A stretch of 15,463 bases of DNA, taken from Candidatus Babelota bacterium (GTDB taxonomy: Bacteria > Babelota > Babeliae > Babelales > Babelaceae). The notes under the pieces were generated by a model, which saw only the letters and a program-made list of their open reading frames with translations, ran no database searches and was not told the DNA's origin. How positions within the stretch are numbered: position 1 is the stretch's first letter; the number at the start of each line of letters is the position of its first letter. Shown here one piece after another: positions 1 to 7,354 of this stretch. The position numbers and the translations under genes were made by a program. The stretch covers positions 1-15,463 of the forward strand of contig PRDV01000051.1 in the NCBI GenBank assembly GCA_003174035.1. The letters are read 5' to 3'.

Positions 1-21
1 GGGGACCCTCGAGCCATTTCC

Positions 22-51
22 TTGCTTTGGCAATTCTACAAAAGCTATACT
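22..51 (+). promoter_or_regulatory. Possible sigma70-type promoter of the cupin gene
   Basis: TTGCTT at 22-27 (-35, 3/6 to consensus) and TATACT at 46-51 (-10, 5/6) are separated by 18 nt. Transcription would begin near position 58, leaving a leader of about 18 nt that contains the Shine-Dalgarno sequence GAGGAGGG (63-70). Seen by eye only. Confidence 0.4.
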
Positions 52-75
52 TAAAAAAAGCCGAGGAGGGAACCA

Positions 76-444
76 ATGATATTTAGCCAAGATGTGATAA
101 AGCTCGCAAAAGAAAACAGCAATTTTAGACAGGTTCTTTTCACTACTGAAAGAACGCAATTAGTCCTTATGAGTCTCGTTCCAAAAGAAGACATTGGTGA
201 AGAAGTACACAAAGCCGATCAAATATTAATTTTTGTTGCAGGTGAAGGAGAAGCTATTTTGGATGGAGTCTCATCGCCCGTGCTTCCTCATTACGTAGTT
301 GTTGTTCCTGCCGGAACAAGACATAATTTTAAAAACACGGGCACACAAGACCTTAAATTATTTACTATTTATACACCCCCTCAGCATAAGCCGGAAACCT
401 TACATAAGACCAAAGCAGATGCTGCAGGTGAAGAGCCTTATTGA
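76..444 (+). CDS. Small cupin-domain protein (cytoplasmic)
   Basis: A 122-residue single-domain cupin, probably a cytoplasmic metal-binding beta-barrel whose substrate cannot be deduced. The start is fixed by a strong Shine-Dalgarno GAGGAGGG ending 5 nt before the ATG. Residues 15-33 (ENSNFRQVLFTTERTQLVL) and the C-terminal stretch TIYTPPQHKP..HKTKADA (98-115) match a widespread bacterial cupin_2 subfamily often loosely labelled mannose-6-phosphate isomerase-like. Cupin motif 1 is reduced (EEVHKADQ, 43-49, then GEGEA with glycines 56 and 58), keeping H45 and Q49. Motif 2 is PAGTRHNFKN (78-87) with H83. The classical HxH pair is absent, which is usual in this subfamily. No signal peptide is visible. 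The stop overlaps the convergent gene's 3' end by 7 nt. Family assignment is firm; function is unknown. Confidence 0.85.
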   Translation: MIFSQDVIKLAKENSNFRQVLFTTERTQLVLMSLVPKEDIGEEVHKADQILIFVAGEGEAILDGVSSPVLPHYVVVVPAGTRHNFKNTGTQDLKLFTIYTPPQHKPETLHKTKADAAGEEPY

Positions 445-1547
445 GCTCTATTTTGTTTACGCATTTCCATAAGCACGTAGCCCACCACATTGGGGGACAA
501 GCTACGATAGCTAACTTTTTGATGGTCATCTTGATAGAGATCGATAAGCAATCTGTTTGAGGTCAGTTTATTTAAATGAACCAAATCCTTTATATACAGA
601 CACCACGCACACGCTTCTTTATTTTCTTTAGAAGTTCCTACTGATTTACCCTCAGCATCAGTGTCAGCAGTTGGTGCTTTGTCAACCGTCCACACACGTA
701 ATCGTAGGGGAAAACTTAATGATGAAAGAGGAAGCACTATTTTTTGATTTTTCTTAAATAAAAATGTTTCGTCATTATCATTAATAGGGTATTCAATATC
801 AGGCTTTTCTACTCTATAAACGGTGATGTCATTGTCATGACCAGTTCTCAAGCGCATATACATCGGTAAGAAACTATTTGAGATGGTAAGCACAGGATCC
901 TCCTGAAATCTTAAAGCAAAGAGTGGTGAAGTAGCTAAAGCTCTAGATACGCTCTGCCTGCAAATCGCTTTAAATGCTTTCGCTTCTTCAGCAACAAGCA
1001 CTGCTTGTGAAGATAACGCCGGAAAATTAATCTTTGCCATGGTGAAAAATAAACCCTGCATACGCTGTCGTAGTTTCTCCTCTTTTTGCATAAGATCAAA
1101 CACTTCTGCATGAAATTTTTGCTGCTTGAGCGATTGAAAAATGAGATCGAGATTAGTTTTGAACACATCAAAAGCGGTACTCGCATCGTTCATTATACCT
1201 ACGTCTTCAGTACACTTTTGTTTGATTGAACCAACGATGTTCAGAATTTTCTCAGTCTGATCACAGAGTTGTTCATCATCTGAAGGCGTAGCACATTGTG
1301 CATAACGTAGATTAGACATCAGCACCTGAACCTGTTCTAATGTCTTTGACACTATCACATATTCACTTTCAACGTTGCGCCAAAGTGAAGATAATTTTTC
1401 AAACGCGGATGACGCAACGGTTAATTCCGTTTCGATCGACTCCAGATTTTGAAGAACCTTTTGTTTTTGAATAACTTGTGATTCCATGGCGTTCAGCGAA
1501 GATGCCAACATACATGGAACAAAAAGTACATATACTAACAATTTCAT
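438..1547 (-). CDS. Exported coiled-coil protein of unknown function
   Basis: A 369-residue protein I do not recognise. Residues 1-20 form a Sec signal peptide (basic K2, hydrophobic core, SLNA before ME), so the mature protein should begin near M21 in the periplasm or outside the cell. The cysteine at position 12 lies inside the core and is not a convincing lipobox. Residues 24-200 are rich in E, K, Q and L with heptad-like spacing, suggesting long helices or coiled coil. Residues 215-365 look more beta-rich. A short polar loop (about 292-312) precedes a CAWC motif. The start is supported by AAAGGA 5 nt upstream of ATG. A possible promoter lies at 1594-1622. The 3' end overlaps the convergent cupin gene by 7 nt. 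The reading frame is clearly real, but no function can be assigned. Confidence 0.8.
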   Translation of the reverse strand: MKLLVYVLFVPCMLASSLNAMESQVIQKQKVLQNLESIETELTVASSAFEKLSSLWRNVESEYVIVSKTLEQVQVLMSNLRYAQCATPSDDEQLCDQTEKILNIVGSIKQKCTEDVGIMNDASTAFDVFKTNLDLIFQSLKQQKFHAEVFDLMQKEEKLRQRMQGLFFTMAKINFPALSSQAVLVAEEAKAFKAICRQSVSRALATSPLFALRFQEDPVLTISNSFLPMYMRLRTGHDNDITVYRVEKPDIEYPINDNDETFLFKKNQKIVLPLSSLSFPLRLRVWTVDKAPTADTDAEGKSVGTSKENKEACAWCLYIKDLVHLNKLTSNRLLIDLYQDDHQKVSYRSLSPNVVGYVLMEMRKQNRAQ

Positions 1548-1593
1548 GCGTATCCTTTCTGTTTGTTCTTATTCTTCTATAATTCCATCTGTA

Positions 1594-1622
1594 ATATTAT
1601 CATGATTTTAAAGTTTTTGCAA
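1594..1622 (-). promoter_or_regulatory. Possible promoter of the exported coiled-coil gene
   Basis: On the minus strand TTGCAA (1617-1622, -35, 4/6) and TAATAT (1594-1599, -10, 4/6) are 17 nt apart, placing the start of transcription about 40 nt upstream of the ATG at 1547. The region is AT-rich, so chance matches are likely. Confidence 0.35.
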
Positions 1623-1722
1623 AGGCTTATTTTCAATTCTCCAAAAGTACTGTGCTGCCGCTCCTTTTGGTTTTATATCAAATCAAGTACACTAATACTT
1701 TCACCCTTAATGTACAATTTCC

Positions 1723-2406
1723 ATGAATGAAATACTATTTCTTTGTTACATTACTGTTGTTTCTGTTGCAACCCTTATAGCGCTCCGTTTTGGCAAAGAG
1801 GGCCTAACTGCATTAGTATGCCTCCAGGCCGTACTCATCAACTTTTTTGTCACCAAGCAAATCACACTCTTTAGTATGACAGCTACAGCCAGTGATGCAT
1901 TGGCTGTAGGTTCAACCCTTGCACTTAATCTATTGCAAGAATATTATCAAAGACCCGCGGCACAAAAAGCAATATGGATCAGTTTTATTGCGGCACTGTT
2001 TTACACCATAATTACGGTTTTGCACCTGGCCTATATTCCCGCCCCTACTGATGCTTCAAACTCGTGTTTTGTTCAGCTCTTACAGCCCATGCCCCGAATT
2101 GTGTTGGCATCATTAGTGGTCTACCTTGTAGTCCAACACATAGATTCCGCTCTGTATGGCTTTCTTAAAGAAAAAACTCACAATCGTTATTTTATTGTGC
2201 GTAATTACGGAACTTTAGCATTTACTCAGCTTATCGATACGGTCTTGTTTAGTTTTCTTGGCTTATGGGGCATCAATGAAAGTTTCAGTACATTACGTAC
2301 ATTATTTGACATCATTTTTGTGAGTTATATCATTAAGATACTGGTTATTATACTTGCCGTTCCTTTTATACGGTTCACCAAAAACCTCGGTGTTCTACAT
2401 CCATGA
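1723..2406 (+). CDS. yhhQ: Queuosine precursor transporter (YhhQ/VUT family)
   Basis: A 227-residue inner-membrane protein with about six hydrophobic helices that should import a queuosine precursor (queuine, preQ1 or preQ0). Characteristic family blocks are TASDALAVGSTLALNLLQEYY (about 55-75, quoted in part: TASDALAVGS), the HLAYIP segment (101-106), QPMPRIVLASLVVY (about 121-134), QHIDSALYG (138-146) and RNYGTLAFTQLIDTVLFSFLG (key residues RNYG, Q, D). Length is close to the E. coli protein (about 220 aa). It is followed by tgt with an ATGA overlap (2403-2406), giving translational coupling and a strong functional link. No Shine-Dalgarno precedes the ATG at 1723, and no better in-frame start exists upstream. 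A TAATAC box at 1693-1698 would give a leader of only about 15-20 nt, so initiation may be near-leaderless. In Chlamydia trachomatis a YhhQ homologue is known to take up queuine; the same substrate here is inferred. Confidence 0.92.
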   Translation: MNEILFLCYITVVSVATLIALRFGKEGLTALVCLQAVLINFFVTKQITLFSMTATASDALAVGSTLALNLLQEYYQRPAAQKAIWISFIAALFYTIITVLHLAYIPAPTDASNSCFVQLLQPMPRIVLASLVVYLVVQHIDSALYGFLKEKTHNRYFIVRNYGTLAFTQLIDTVLFSFLGLWGINESFSTLRTLFDIIFVSYIIKILVIILAVPFIRFTKNLGVLHP

Positions 2407-3545
2407 GTTACTTCAGCTTCGAGCTTATTCATACTTCAAAAAGATCACGTGCGCGGTTAGGGAGAATCCACACACCCCACGGAATCATCGACACACCAAA
2501 TTTTGTTGCTGTGGGCACCAATGGTACACTTAAAGCATTAGATAACGTACTGGTCAATAATCTCGGCTTACAACTTATGTTTGCCAATACCTACCATCTG
2601 CTTGTACATCCTGGTGTTGAAACAGTAAAAGCTGCAGGAGGGCTTCATCAATTTATCAATCGTCCTTATCCCATTATTACTGATTCTGGAGGGTTCCAGG
2701 TATTTAGCCTTGCCTATGGAACGGTAAAAGAGGAATTAAAAAGTAAAGGAATGAAGCGACATACTGAAGCAGTTCTAAAAATTAGCGAGGAAGGGGTCCT
2801 TTTTAGATCCTACCGTGATGGTAGCCCTCTTCTCTTAACCCCAGAATCATCTATACAAGCCCAAAAATCGTTGGGAGCAGACATAATTATCCCTTTCGAC
2901 GAGTTGCCCCCCTATCATATTGATCCAGCAAAGCTCACCGCTTCCCTCCATCGAACACACCGTTGGGAAGAACGTTCGCTCATAGAGCACATGAAAAACC
3001 CACAAAACCAAGCAATATATGCCGTGATTCATGGTGGCATTAATCAAGCCCTTCGCACTCAGAGCTGCTCCATACTGTCGAACCTCCCTTTTGATGGCTT
3101 TGCCATTGGTGGCAGCCTTGGCAAAAATCGACAAGAAATGATCGATATGCTCACCTATACGGTCCCCCTTCTTCCGTCTGGCGCACCCAATCATCTTTTA
3201 GGCATTGGAGATCTTGAATCGGTTGATGCATGTATAAGACTCGGTATCGATACTTTTGATAGTTCTCACCCCACCCGTTGCGCACGGCATGGCTTATTAT
3301 TTGTGACGTCAATGTCAGGCACAGGACACGTTAAAATTCTGCAAACAAAGTATAAAAACTACCATGAACCGATTGATAGTATGTGCGAATGTTATACCTG
3401 CATACATTACACTGCCGCCTATATACATCATCTTTTTAAAGCAAAAGAAATGACAGGGCTTGCTCTTGCGAGTCTTCATAACCTTCATTTTATGATTAAG
3501 CTCATGAAAAATTATCAACGGGCAATCCTTGAGGATAAGGTATGA
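2403..3545 (+). CDS. tgt: tRNA-guanine(34) transglycosylase, probable queuine-using type
   Basis: A full-length (380 aa) cytoplasmic enzyme that exchanges guanine-34 of GUN-anticodon tRNAs for a queuosine precursor base. Visible motifs: base-binding TDSGGFQ with D94, FDEL with D166, nucleophile D286 in DTFDSSHPTR (283-292), and the zinc site C328-x-C330-x2-C333...H359. Three pocket positions differ from the usual bacterial enzyme (Zymomonas numbering): Cys158 is Leu (L168), Gln203 of the VQGG motif is His (VIHGG, H210), and the GGLAVGE loop is shortened to GGSLGK (236-241). Eukaryotic and chlamydial queuine-using enzymes are also altered around Cys158 and Val233, so queuine is the likely substrate (inference). 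The start overlaps the yhhQ stop and the stop overlaps the next start, each by 4 nt (ATGA). There is no separate Shine-Dalgarno, consistent with coupled translation. Confidence 0.95.
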   Translation: MSYFSFELIHTSKRSRARLGRIHTPHGIIDTPNFVAVGTNGTLKALDNVLVNNLGLQLMFANTYHLLVHPGVETVKAAGGLHQFINRPYPIITDSGGFQVFSLAYGTVKEELKSKGMKRHTEAVLKISEEGVLFRSYRDGSPLLLTPESSIQAQKSLGADIIIPFDELPPYHIDPAKLTASLHRTHRWEERSLIEHMKNPQNQAIYAVIHGGINQALRTQSCSILSNLPFDGFAIGGSLGKNRQEMIDMLTYTVPLLPSGAPNHLLGIGDLESVDACIRLGIDTFDSSHPTRCARHGLLFVTSMSGTGHVKILQTKYKNYHEPIDSMCECYTCIHYTAAYIHHLFKAKEMTGLALASLHNLHFMIKLMKNYQRAILEDKV

Positions 3546-4282
3546 ATCCCATCACTTCCCTTCAGAACCCGCTTATTAAGCGCATAGCAAGCCTTCATAC
3601 AACACATGAGCGAAGAGCTCAAGGCCTTTTCATTATTGAAGGATATCGAGCAGTAGAAACAGCTTCCACGCGATTAACGCTTGAAATGCTTTTTTATACC
3701 GAGCAACAAGAAGCGACAGCTTTAAAGATGAAGTCTCAAAAAAAACCTTGCCCCGTAAACCATGCCGTTATGAAAAAAATAAGTGCGGCAACAAGCCCCA
3801 GTGGCATTCTCGGGGTTTTTAAGATACCACCTACCCCTCCAGTAGAAAAGCTCAAACCAGGCATTGTTCTTGCACAAATAAGCGACCCTGGCAATATGGG
3901 AACACTGATACGAACGGCTGCTGCGTGCAATGTTCATTCGGTGATTGTTATCGAAGGCGTAGATCCCTGGTCCCCAAAAGTTATTCAAGCATCAGCTGGC
4001 ACGATTGCCCTTGTTGATATTTTCGAGTGGGATTGGCATGCATTGCTTGCAGCCAAAGGCTCCTTAAAACTCTATGGGCTTGTTGTTCATGGCGGATCGT
4101 CACAAAGCATTGATCCAAAAAATGCGCTGATTATCGTAGGTAATGAAGCGCGAGGTATACCACAAGAATGGCAAAAATCCTGCGATAGCCTCATTACTCT
4201 TCCCATGCCTGGAGGAACTGAAAGTCTCAATGCTGCAGTAGCTGGCTCTATAGTTTTGTACCAAACATTTGTTCAATATTAG
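3542..4282 (+). CDS. SpoU/TrmH-family RNA 2'-O-methyltransferase
   Basis: A 246-residue SPOUT methyltransferase that would use S-adenosylmethionine to methylate a ribose 2'-OH in rRNA or tRNA. The N-terminal part (about 1-95, starting ITSLQNPLIKRIASL and FIIEGYRAVE) is the RNA 2'-O-ribose methyltransferase substrate-binding domain. The C-terminal trefoil-knot domain carries motif I ISDPGNMGTLIRTA (113-126, N118 and R124), motif II IVGNEARGIP (198-207) and motif III LPMPGGTESLNAAVAGS (220-236, with the SLN loop). The target cannot be told from sequence; RlmB/TsnR-like rRNA methylation is the most usual role. The ATG overlaps the tgt stop (ATGA), and a GAGG about 8 nt upstream could assist initiation. 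It is the third gene of the yhhQ-tgt unit, and transcription probably ends at the hairpin at 4339-4371. Confidence 0.9.
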   Translation: MNPITSLQNPLIKRIASLHTTHERRAQGLFIIEGYRAVETASTRLTLEMLFYTEQQEATALKMKSQKKPCPVNHAVMKKISAATSPSGILGVFKIPPTPPVEKLKPGIVLAQISDPGNMGTLIRTAAACNVHSVIVIEGVDPWSPKVIQASAGTIALVDIFEWDWHALLAAKGSLKLYGLVVHGGSSQSIDPKNALIIVGNEARGIPQEWQKSCDSLITLPMPGGTESLNAAVAGSIVLYQTFVQY

Positions 4283-4338
4283 TTTTTTAGTTCTCATCAT
4301 GAGAAAATCAGTATGTAACTGTGCTAGATTATTCAACT

Positions 4339-4371
4339 CTCATGCTGGATGCTGCGAGCATCCAGCATGAG
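4339..4371. terminator. Perfect 15-bp hairpin between convergent genes
   Basis: Left arm CTCATGCTGGATGCT (4339-4353), loop GCG, right arm AGCATCCAGCATGAG (4357-4371): a perfect inverted repeat. It lies 56 nt after the methyltransferase stop and 8 nt after the stop of the convergent beta-helix gene. The plus strand has only a short TTTT run at 4378-4381, and the minus strand has no U tract, so it is an imperfect bidirectional terminator. It could also be a mobile repeat. Confidence 0.6.
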
Positions 4372-4379
4372 CTAAGCTT

Positions 4380-5801
4380 TTAGGGTAGATTTTGTGCATC
4401 GAAGTTACCGTTTACCCCTGAACCGGTAAAGTGTACGTCAACGTCCGTAAAGGTATTGTTAACGATACCATTATTCGTTGTCCCATCCCCAAGAATAACG
4501 CCTGTTTTAAGAATGCTAAACGCATTATCACGTATTATATTCCCATCAGCAAATGGTTGGAGGTTAATACCTGTTACTGCATTAACTAAATTATTTCTCC
4601 TAAATGCAGATCCTGCAACGCTTTGCGCATTAATAAGATTCGCAGTCGCATCAGCTATCGCACAATCTTCAATAACAATATTCGTGTTAGGATCATTATC
4701 AGGTGCAACAAGTTTAATAGCATCTAGGCTACCGCCACTAATGACACAGTTACGAATAATCATATTGTTTACCGAGCTAGCGCCTGCAAGAAAATTGATG
4801 ACATCATTTTCACCAAGTATTAATCCTGCGCTTGATATGGTAATAGGCTCTCCACCATTGTCACCTTCCTGATTATTGTTACATTCAATGGCCACGTTAT
4901 CAAAAAGAACGTTCCGTGCCGAGAAAATTCCAACGCCTGCGGTATTTTGATTAGGCTGATTTGCCATATTACTAAAGCTACTATTGGTAACTATCACGTC
5001 AGAAGTAACATCATTTTGTATCCCAATTTCAAACATGGTAAACGGGTAGGTATTATCATTAAGAACACTGGTGACGTTATCAATTCTTACGCCACGGGTC
5101 GTAGATGCCCCTATTAAAATATCAGCATTTATATGCTGGCAATTTAAAAGTGCAATATCGTAGTTGGTGGTTTCAGGATAGGTAATAGGGCCAGTAGGAG
5201 CACCATTATACAACCCAACGTTAATGCCGCCAATCACCATTTGATTATCGGTAGTATTTTGAAAAACGCAATCTTGAAGGGTCACGCCATTATTGTTTGC
5301 TCGTATATTCACATCTGAGCCGAAAAACTCATTGATAAAAGTTTTCGTTACACGAATATCGGATGAGTTATCGAGCAGTACTCCAAAATAGCCATTTTTG
5401 AGTACCATGTTATCGATAACGCCATGCTGGGCCTGCGTGAAATAAATATTTGCTCCAGCGGTTGGGGTAAGCGTTGAACTCAAAGGACCACTAATAATCC
5501 CATTCTTGAGTGTCACGTGATCAGCAAGCGATGGCACCACAACGCCATAAGCCCCGTCCTGCGTGAGCGATAAGGTATGCCCACCAAAATCGAGGGTAAC
5601 ACCTGAAGAAACAATAGAAATGGCTACAAACGTACCTGCATAGGTAAGATCCTTACAAACAATATACTCGCCCGGCTTATCAATTACTAAACCGTCTGGG
5701 CCGATTTTGTCAATAAAGTGTTTTTTGGATGCTAAGGTCATTCCCATGCAAGAAATCATGAGCAGCAATAATGCGTAACCGCTCAAACGTTGACTATTCA
5801 T
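4380..5801 (-). CDS. Exported right-handed parallel beta-helix protein
   Basis: A 473-residue exported protein. Residues 1-25 are a Sec signal peptide (R5, hydrophobic core LLLLMISCMGM, cleavage likely near TLA-S or LAS-K). From about residue 58 to the end it is built of repeating 20-25-residue rungs rich in N, D, G, V and I (for example SGVTLDFGGHTLSL, HVTLKNGIISG, RGVRIDNVTSV, NMIIRNCVISGG), the pattern of PbH1 repeats in right-handed parallel beta-helices (NosD/pectate-lyase fold). No catalytic constellation of a polysaccharide lyase is obvious, so enzyme and adhesin are both possible. The start is supported by AAGGAG 4 nt upstream. It faces the permease gene divergently across 151 nt and converges with the queuosine operon at its 3' end. 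The fold call is firm; the ligand is unknown. Confidence 0.88.
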   Translation of the reverse strand: MNSQRLSGYALLLLMISCMGMTLASKKHFIDKIGPDGLVIDKPGEYIVCKDLTYAGTFVAISIVSSGVTLDFGGHTLSLTQDGAYGVVVPSLADHVTLKNGIISGPLSSTLTPTAGANIYFTQAQHGVIDNMVLKNGYFGVLLDNSSDIRVTKTFINEFFGSDVNIRANNNGVTLQDCVFQNTTDNQMVIGGINVGLYNGAPTGPITYPETTNYDIALLNCQHINADILIGASTTRGVRIDNVTSVLNDNTYPFTMFEIGIQNDVTSDVIVTNSSFSNMANQPNQNTAGVGIFSARNVLFDNVAIECNNNQEGDNGGEPITISSAGLILGENDVINFLAGASSVNNMIIRNCVISGGSLDAIKLVAPDNDPNTNIVIEDCAIADATANLINAQSVAGSAFRRNNLVNAVTGINLQPFADGNIIRDNAFSILKTGVILGDGTTNNGIVNNTFTDVDVHFTGSGVNGNFDAQNLP

Positions 5802-5881
5802 ACCTCTCCTTGTTGAATTAAAGTGTCAATGCAGACATTGTGTCTTGCTTATCAGCAACTGTAACAAAAAGTGAGTTCTCA

Positions 5882-5909
5882 TTGCAAGAAAACTCAATAG
5901 GTTTAAACT
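5882..5909 (+). promoter_or_regulatory. Weak candidate promoter of the permease gene
   Basis: TTGCAA at 5882-5887 (4/6) and TAAACT at 5904-5909 (4/6) are spaced 16 nt apart in the divergent gap 5802-5952. I found no convincing minus-strand promoter for the beta-helix gene in the same gap. Confidence 0.25.
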
Positions 5910-5952
5910 GAAGAAACAGTGCAAAAAAGGACCTAACAGAAAGACAAACGCT

Positions 5953-7275
5953 ATGCCCCACTCCCATAAGCTCTCATTGCTTTCAGCAATACTGATCAAT
6001 CTCAACATCATGCTCGGCTCGGGCATTTTTATTAACACGGTTGTGCTCACCAAACAAGCGGGAAGCTTAGGTGCATTAGTTTATGTATTGGTCGCAGCAC
6101 TTTTGTTACCACTCATCATTACTATTGCTAAGCTCTTGCATTACCATCATGAATCAGGAACCTTTTATGATTTTGGCCGCAGCGTCAGCCCTTTTTTTGG
6201 TTTCTTGAGCAGCTGGAGTTATTTTACCGCAAAATTATGTACCGCAGCATTGGGTATTCATGTCTGCCTATCCTTTCTTCAAAAAATAATTCCAGCACTA
6301 CAGTGTATACCTATTTTGCCTTTTGACGGTGCAGTTATCATTCTATTCGCTCTTTTGAATCTTCTTAATCTCAAAATTGGGCAGAGTATTCAATATTCTT
6401 TTATCGGCCTAAAACTCATTCCTATCCTGTTCATTATTTTTACGGGCTTATTTTTCTTAAGCGGCCAGAACTTTACAGGAGAAACATTACGCTTTTCAGG
6501 TATACCTTTTTCGATCCCTCTAGTACTTTTTGCATTCAGTGGATTCGAAGCAAGCTGTTCATTAAGTTCTCGTATTAAGAATTCCCAACGAAATGGGCCC
6601 CTTGCCATTTTTATATCGTACGGGTTGGTGGTTACCATTGTATTTCTCTATCAATTTCTCTTTTATGGCAGCCTTGGTTTACCATTAGGAAACTTGGCAG
6701 GAGGATATCTTGATATTTTTCCAGCTTACTTGACACAATTTTCCCTCTCATCAGCATTAAAACTTAAGCTCCAAACGATATTCCATTTAGCAATAGCTTC
6801 ATCCACCCTTGGAGCTGCTTATGGGATACTGTATAGTAATTGTTGGAACCTTTACACGCTTGCCTATCATAAGCATACGTTTTTTCGCAAGACCTTAATT
6901 TCACTCAACGCTCATGGCATGCCGTTTGCCTGCGTCCTGGCAGAAGGCTTGCTCGCACTGACGTATATAGTAATTACCCAAGGAAAGCAGATCCCCTTGC
7001 AGCAAGTAAGCGCTTTGGGCGGAACTATCGCTTATACCTTGAGTTCAATAGCTTTACTTATTATCACCTATAAAAATGAAAAAAGCATCAGCACCATCGC
7101 TGTATTGAGTATTCTAAGCTGTTGTGCCTTAATCAGCTCTTTTATATGGTCAATTTATACGAATGGGCCTACATTAATGCTTTTACTCTTTATGGGACTG
7201 TTGGCATTCGGTAGCTTTATGTTCTATAAAAAGCATGAAGGTCATTCGAAGCTTGAAGTATTCGAGGAACTATAG
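5953..7275 (+). CDS. APC-superfamily amino-acid permease
   Basis: A 440-residue inner-membrane transporter with about 11-12 hydrophobic helices, expected to import an amino acid or related small molecule by proton or sodium symport or by exchange. The first helix carries the diagnostic unwound GSGIF motif (22-26), and helix 6 has FAFSGFEA (193-200), matching the FxGxE substrate-site signature of the family. The sequence after it (SCSLSSRIKNSQRNGPLAI) corresponds to the usual E..EIKNPQRNIPRAI loop, though the acidic residue is replaced by serine. Substrate cannot be inferred. The ATG at 5953 has only a weak AGAAAG-type ribosome site; the reading begins just before helix 1, as expected. The last gene on this strand before a convergent junction of 79 nt. 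Such importers suit a host-dependent bacterium with amino-acid auxotrophies. Confidence 0.88.
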   Translation: MPHSHKLSLLSAILINLNIMLGSGIFINTVVLTKQAGSLGALVYVLVAALLLPLIITIAKLLHYHHESGTFYDFGRSVSPFFGFLSSWSYFTAKLCTAALGIHVCLSFLQKIIPALQCIPILPFDGAVIILFALLNLLNLKIGQSIQYSFIGLKLIPILFIIFTGLFFLSGQNFTGETLRFSGIPFSIPLVLFAFSGFEASCSLSSRIKNSQRNGPLAIFISYGLVVTIVFLYQFLFYGSLGLPLGNLAGGYLDIFPAYLTQFSLSSALKLKLQTIFHLAIASSTLGAAYGILYSNCWNLYTLAYHKHTFFRKTLISLNAHGMPFACVLAEGLLALTYIVITQGKQIPLQQVSALGGTIAYTLSSIALLIITYKNEKSISTIAVLSILSCCALISSFIWSIYTNGPTLMLLLFMGLLAFGSFMFYKKHEGHSKLEVFEEL

Positions 7276-7354
7276 AATAGCCCGCTAGCGTAATTCTGTA
7301 ATACAGTCGTTAGATTTTTGCCTTGAGAGGCAATACTCATGTTTCCTTTAGATT

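Noticed and set aside
935..1186. An 83-codon minus-strand frame
   Set aside because: Alternative frame within the exported coiled-coil gene, without ribosome site or recognisable composition.
4456..4872. A 138-codon open frame on the plus strand
   Set aside because: Lies entirely antisense inside the beta-helix gene, has no ribosome site and its protein looks like a frame shadow.
5824..5829. Perfect TTGACA on the minus strand upstream of the beta-helix gene
   Set aside because: It is only about 23 nt from the ATG, so a -10 box would fall inside the ribosome site or coding start.
7318..7333. Palindrome TTGCCT-TGAG-AGGCAA between convergent genes as a terminator
   Set aside because: The stem is only 6 bp and no T run follows on either strand.
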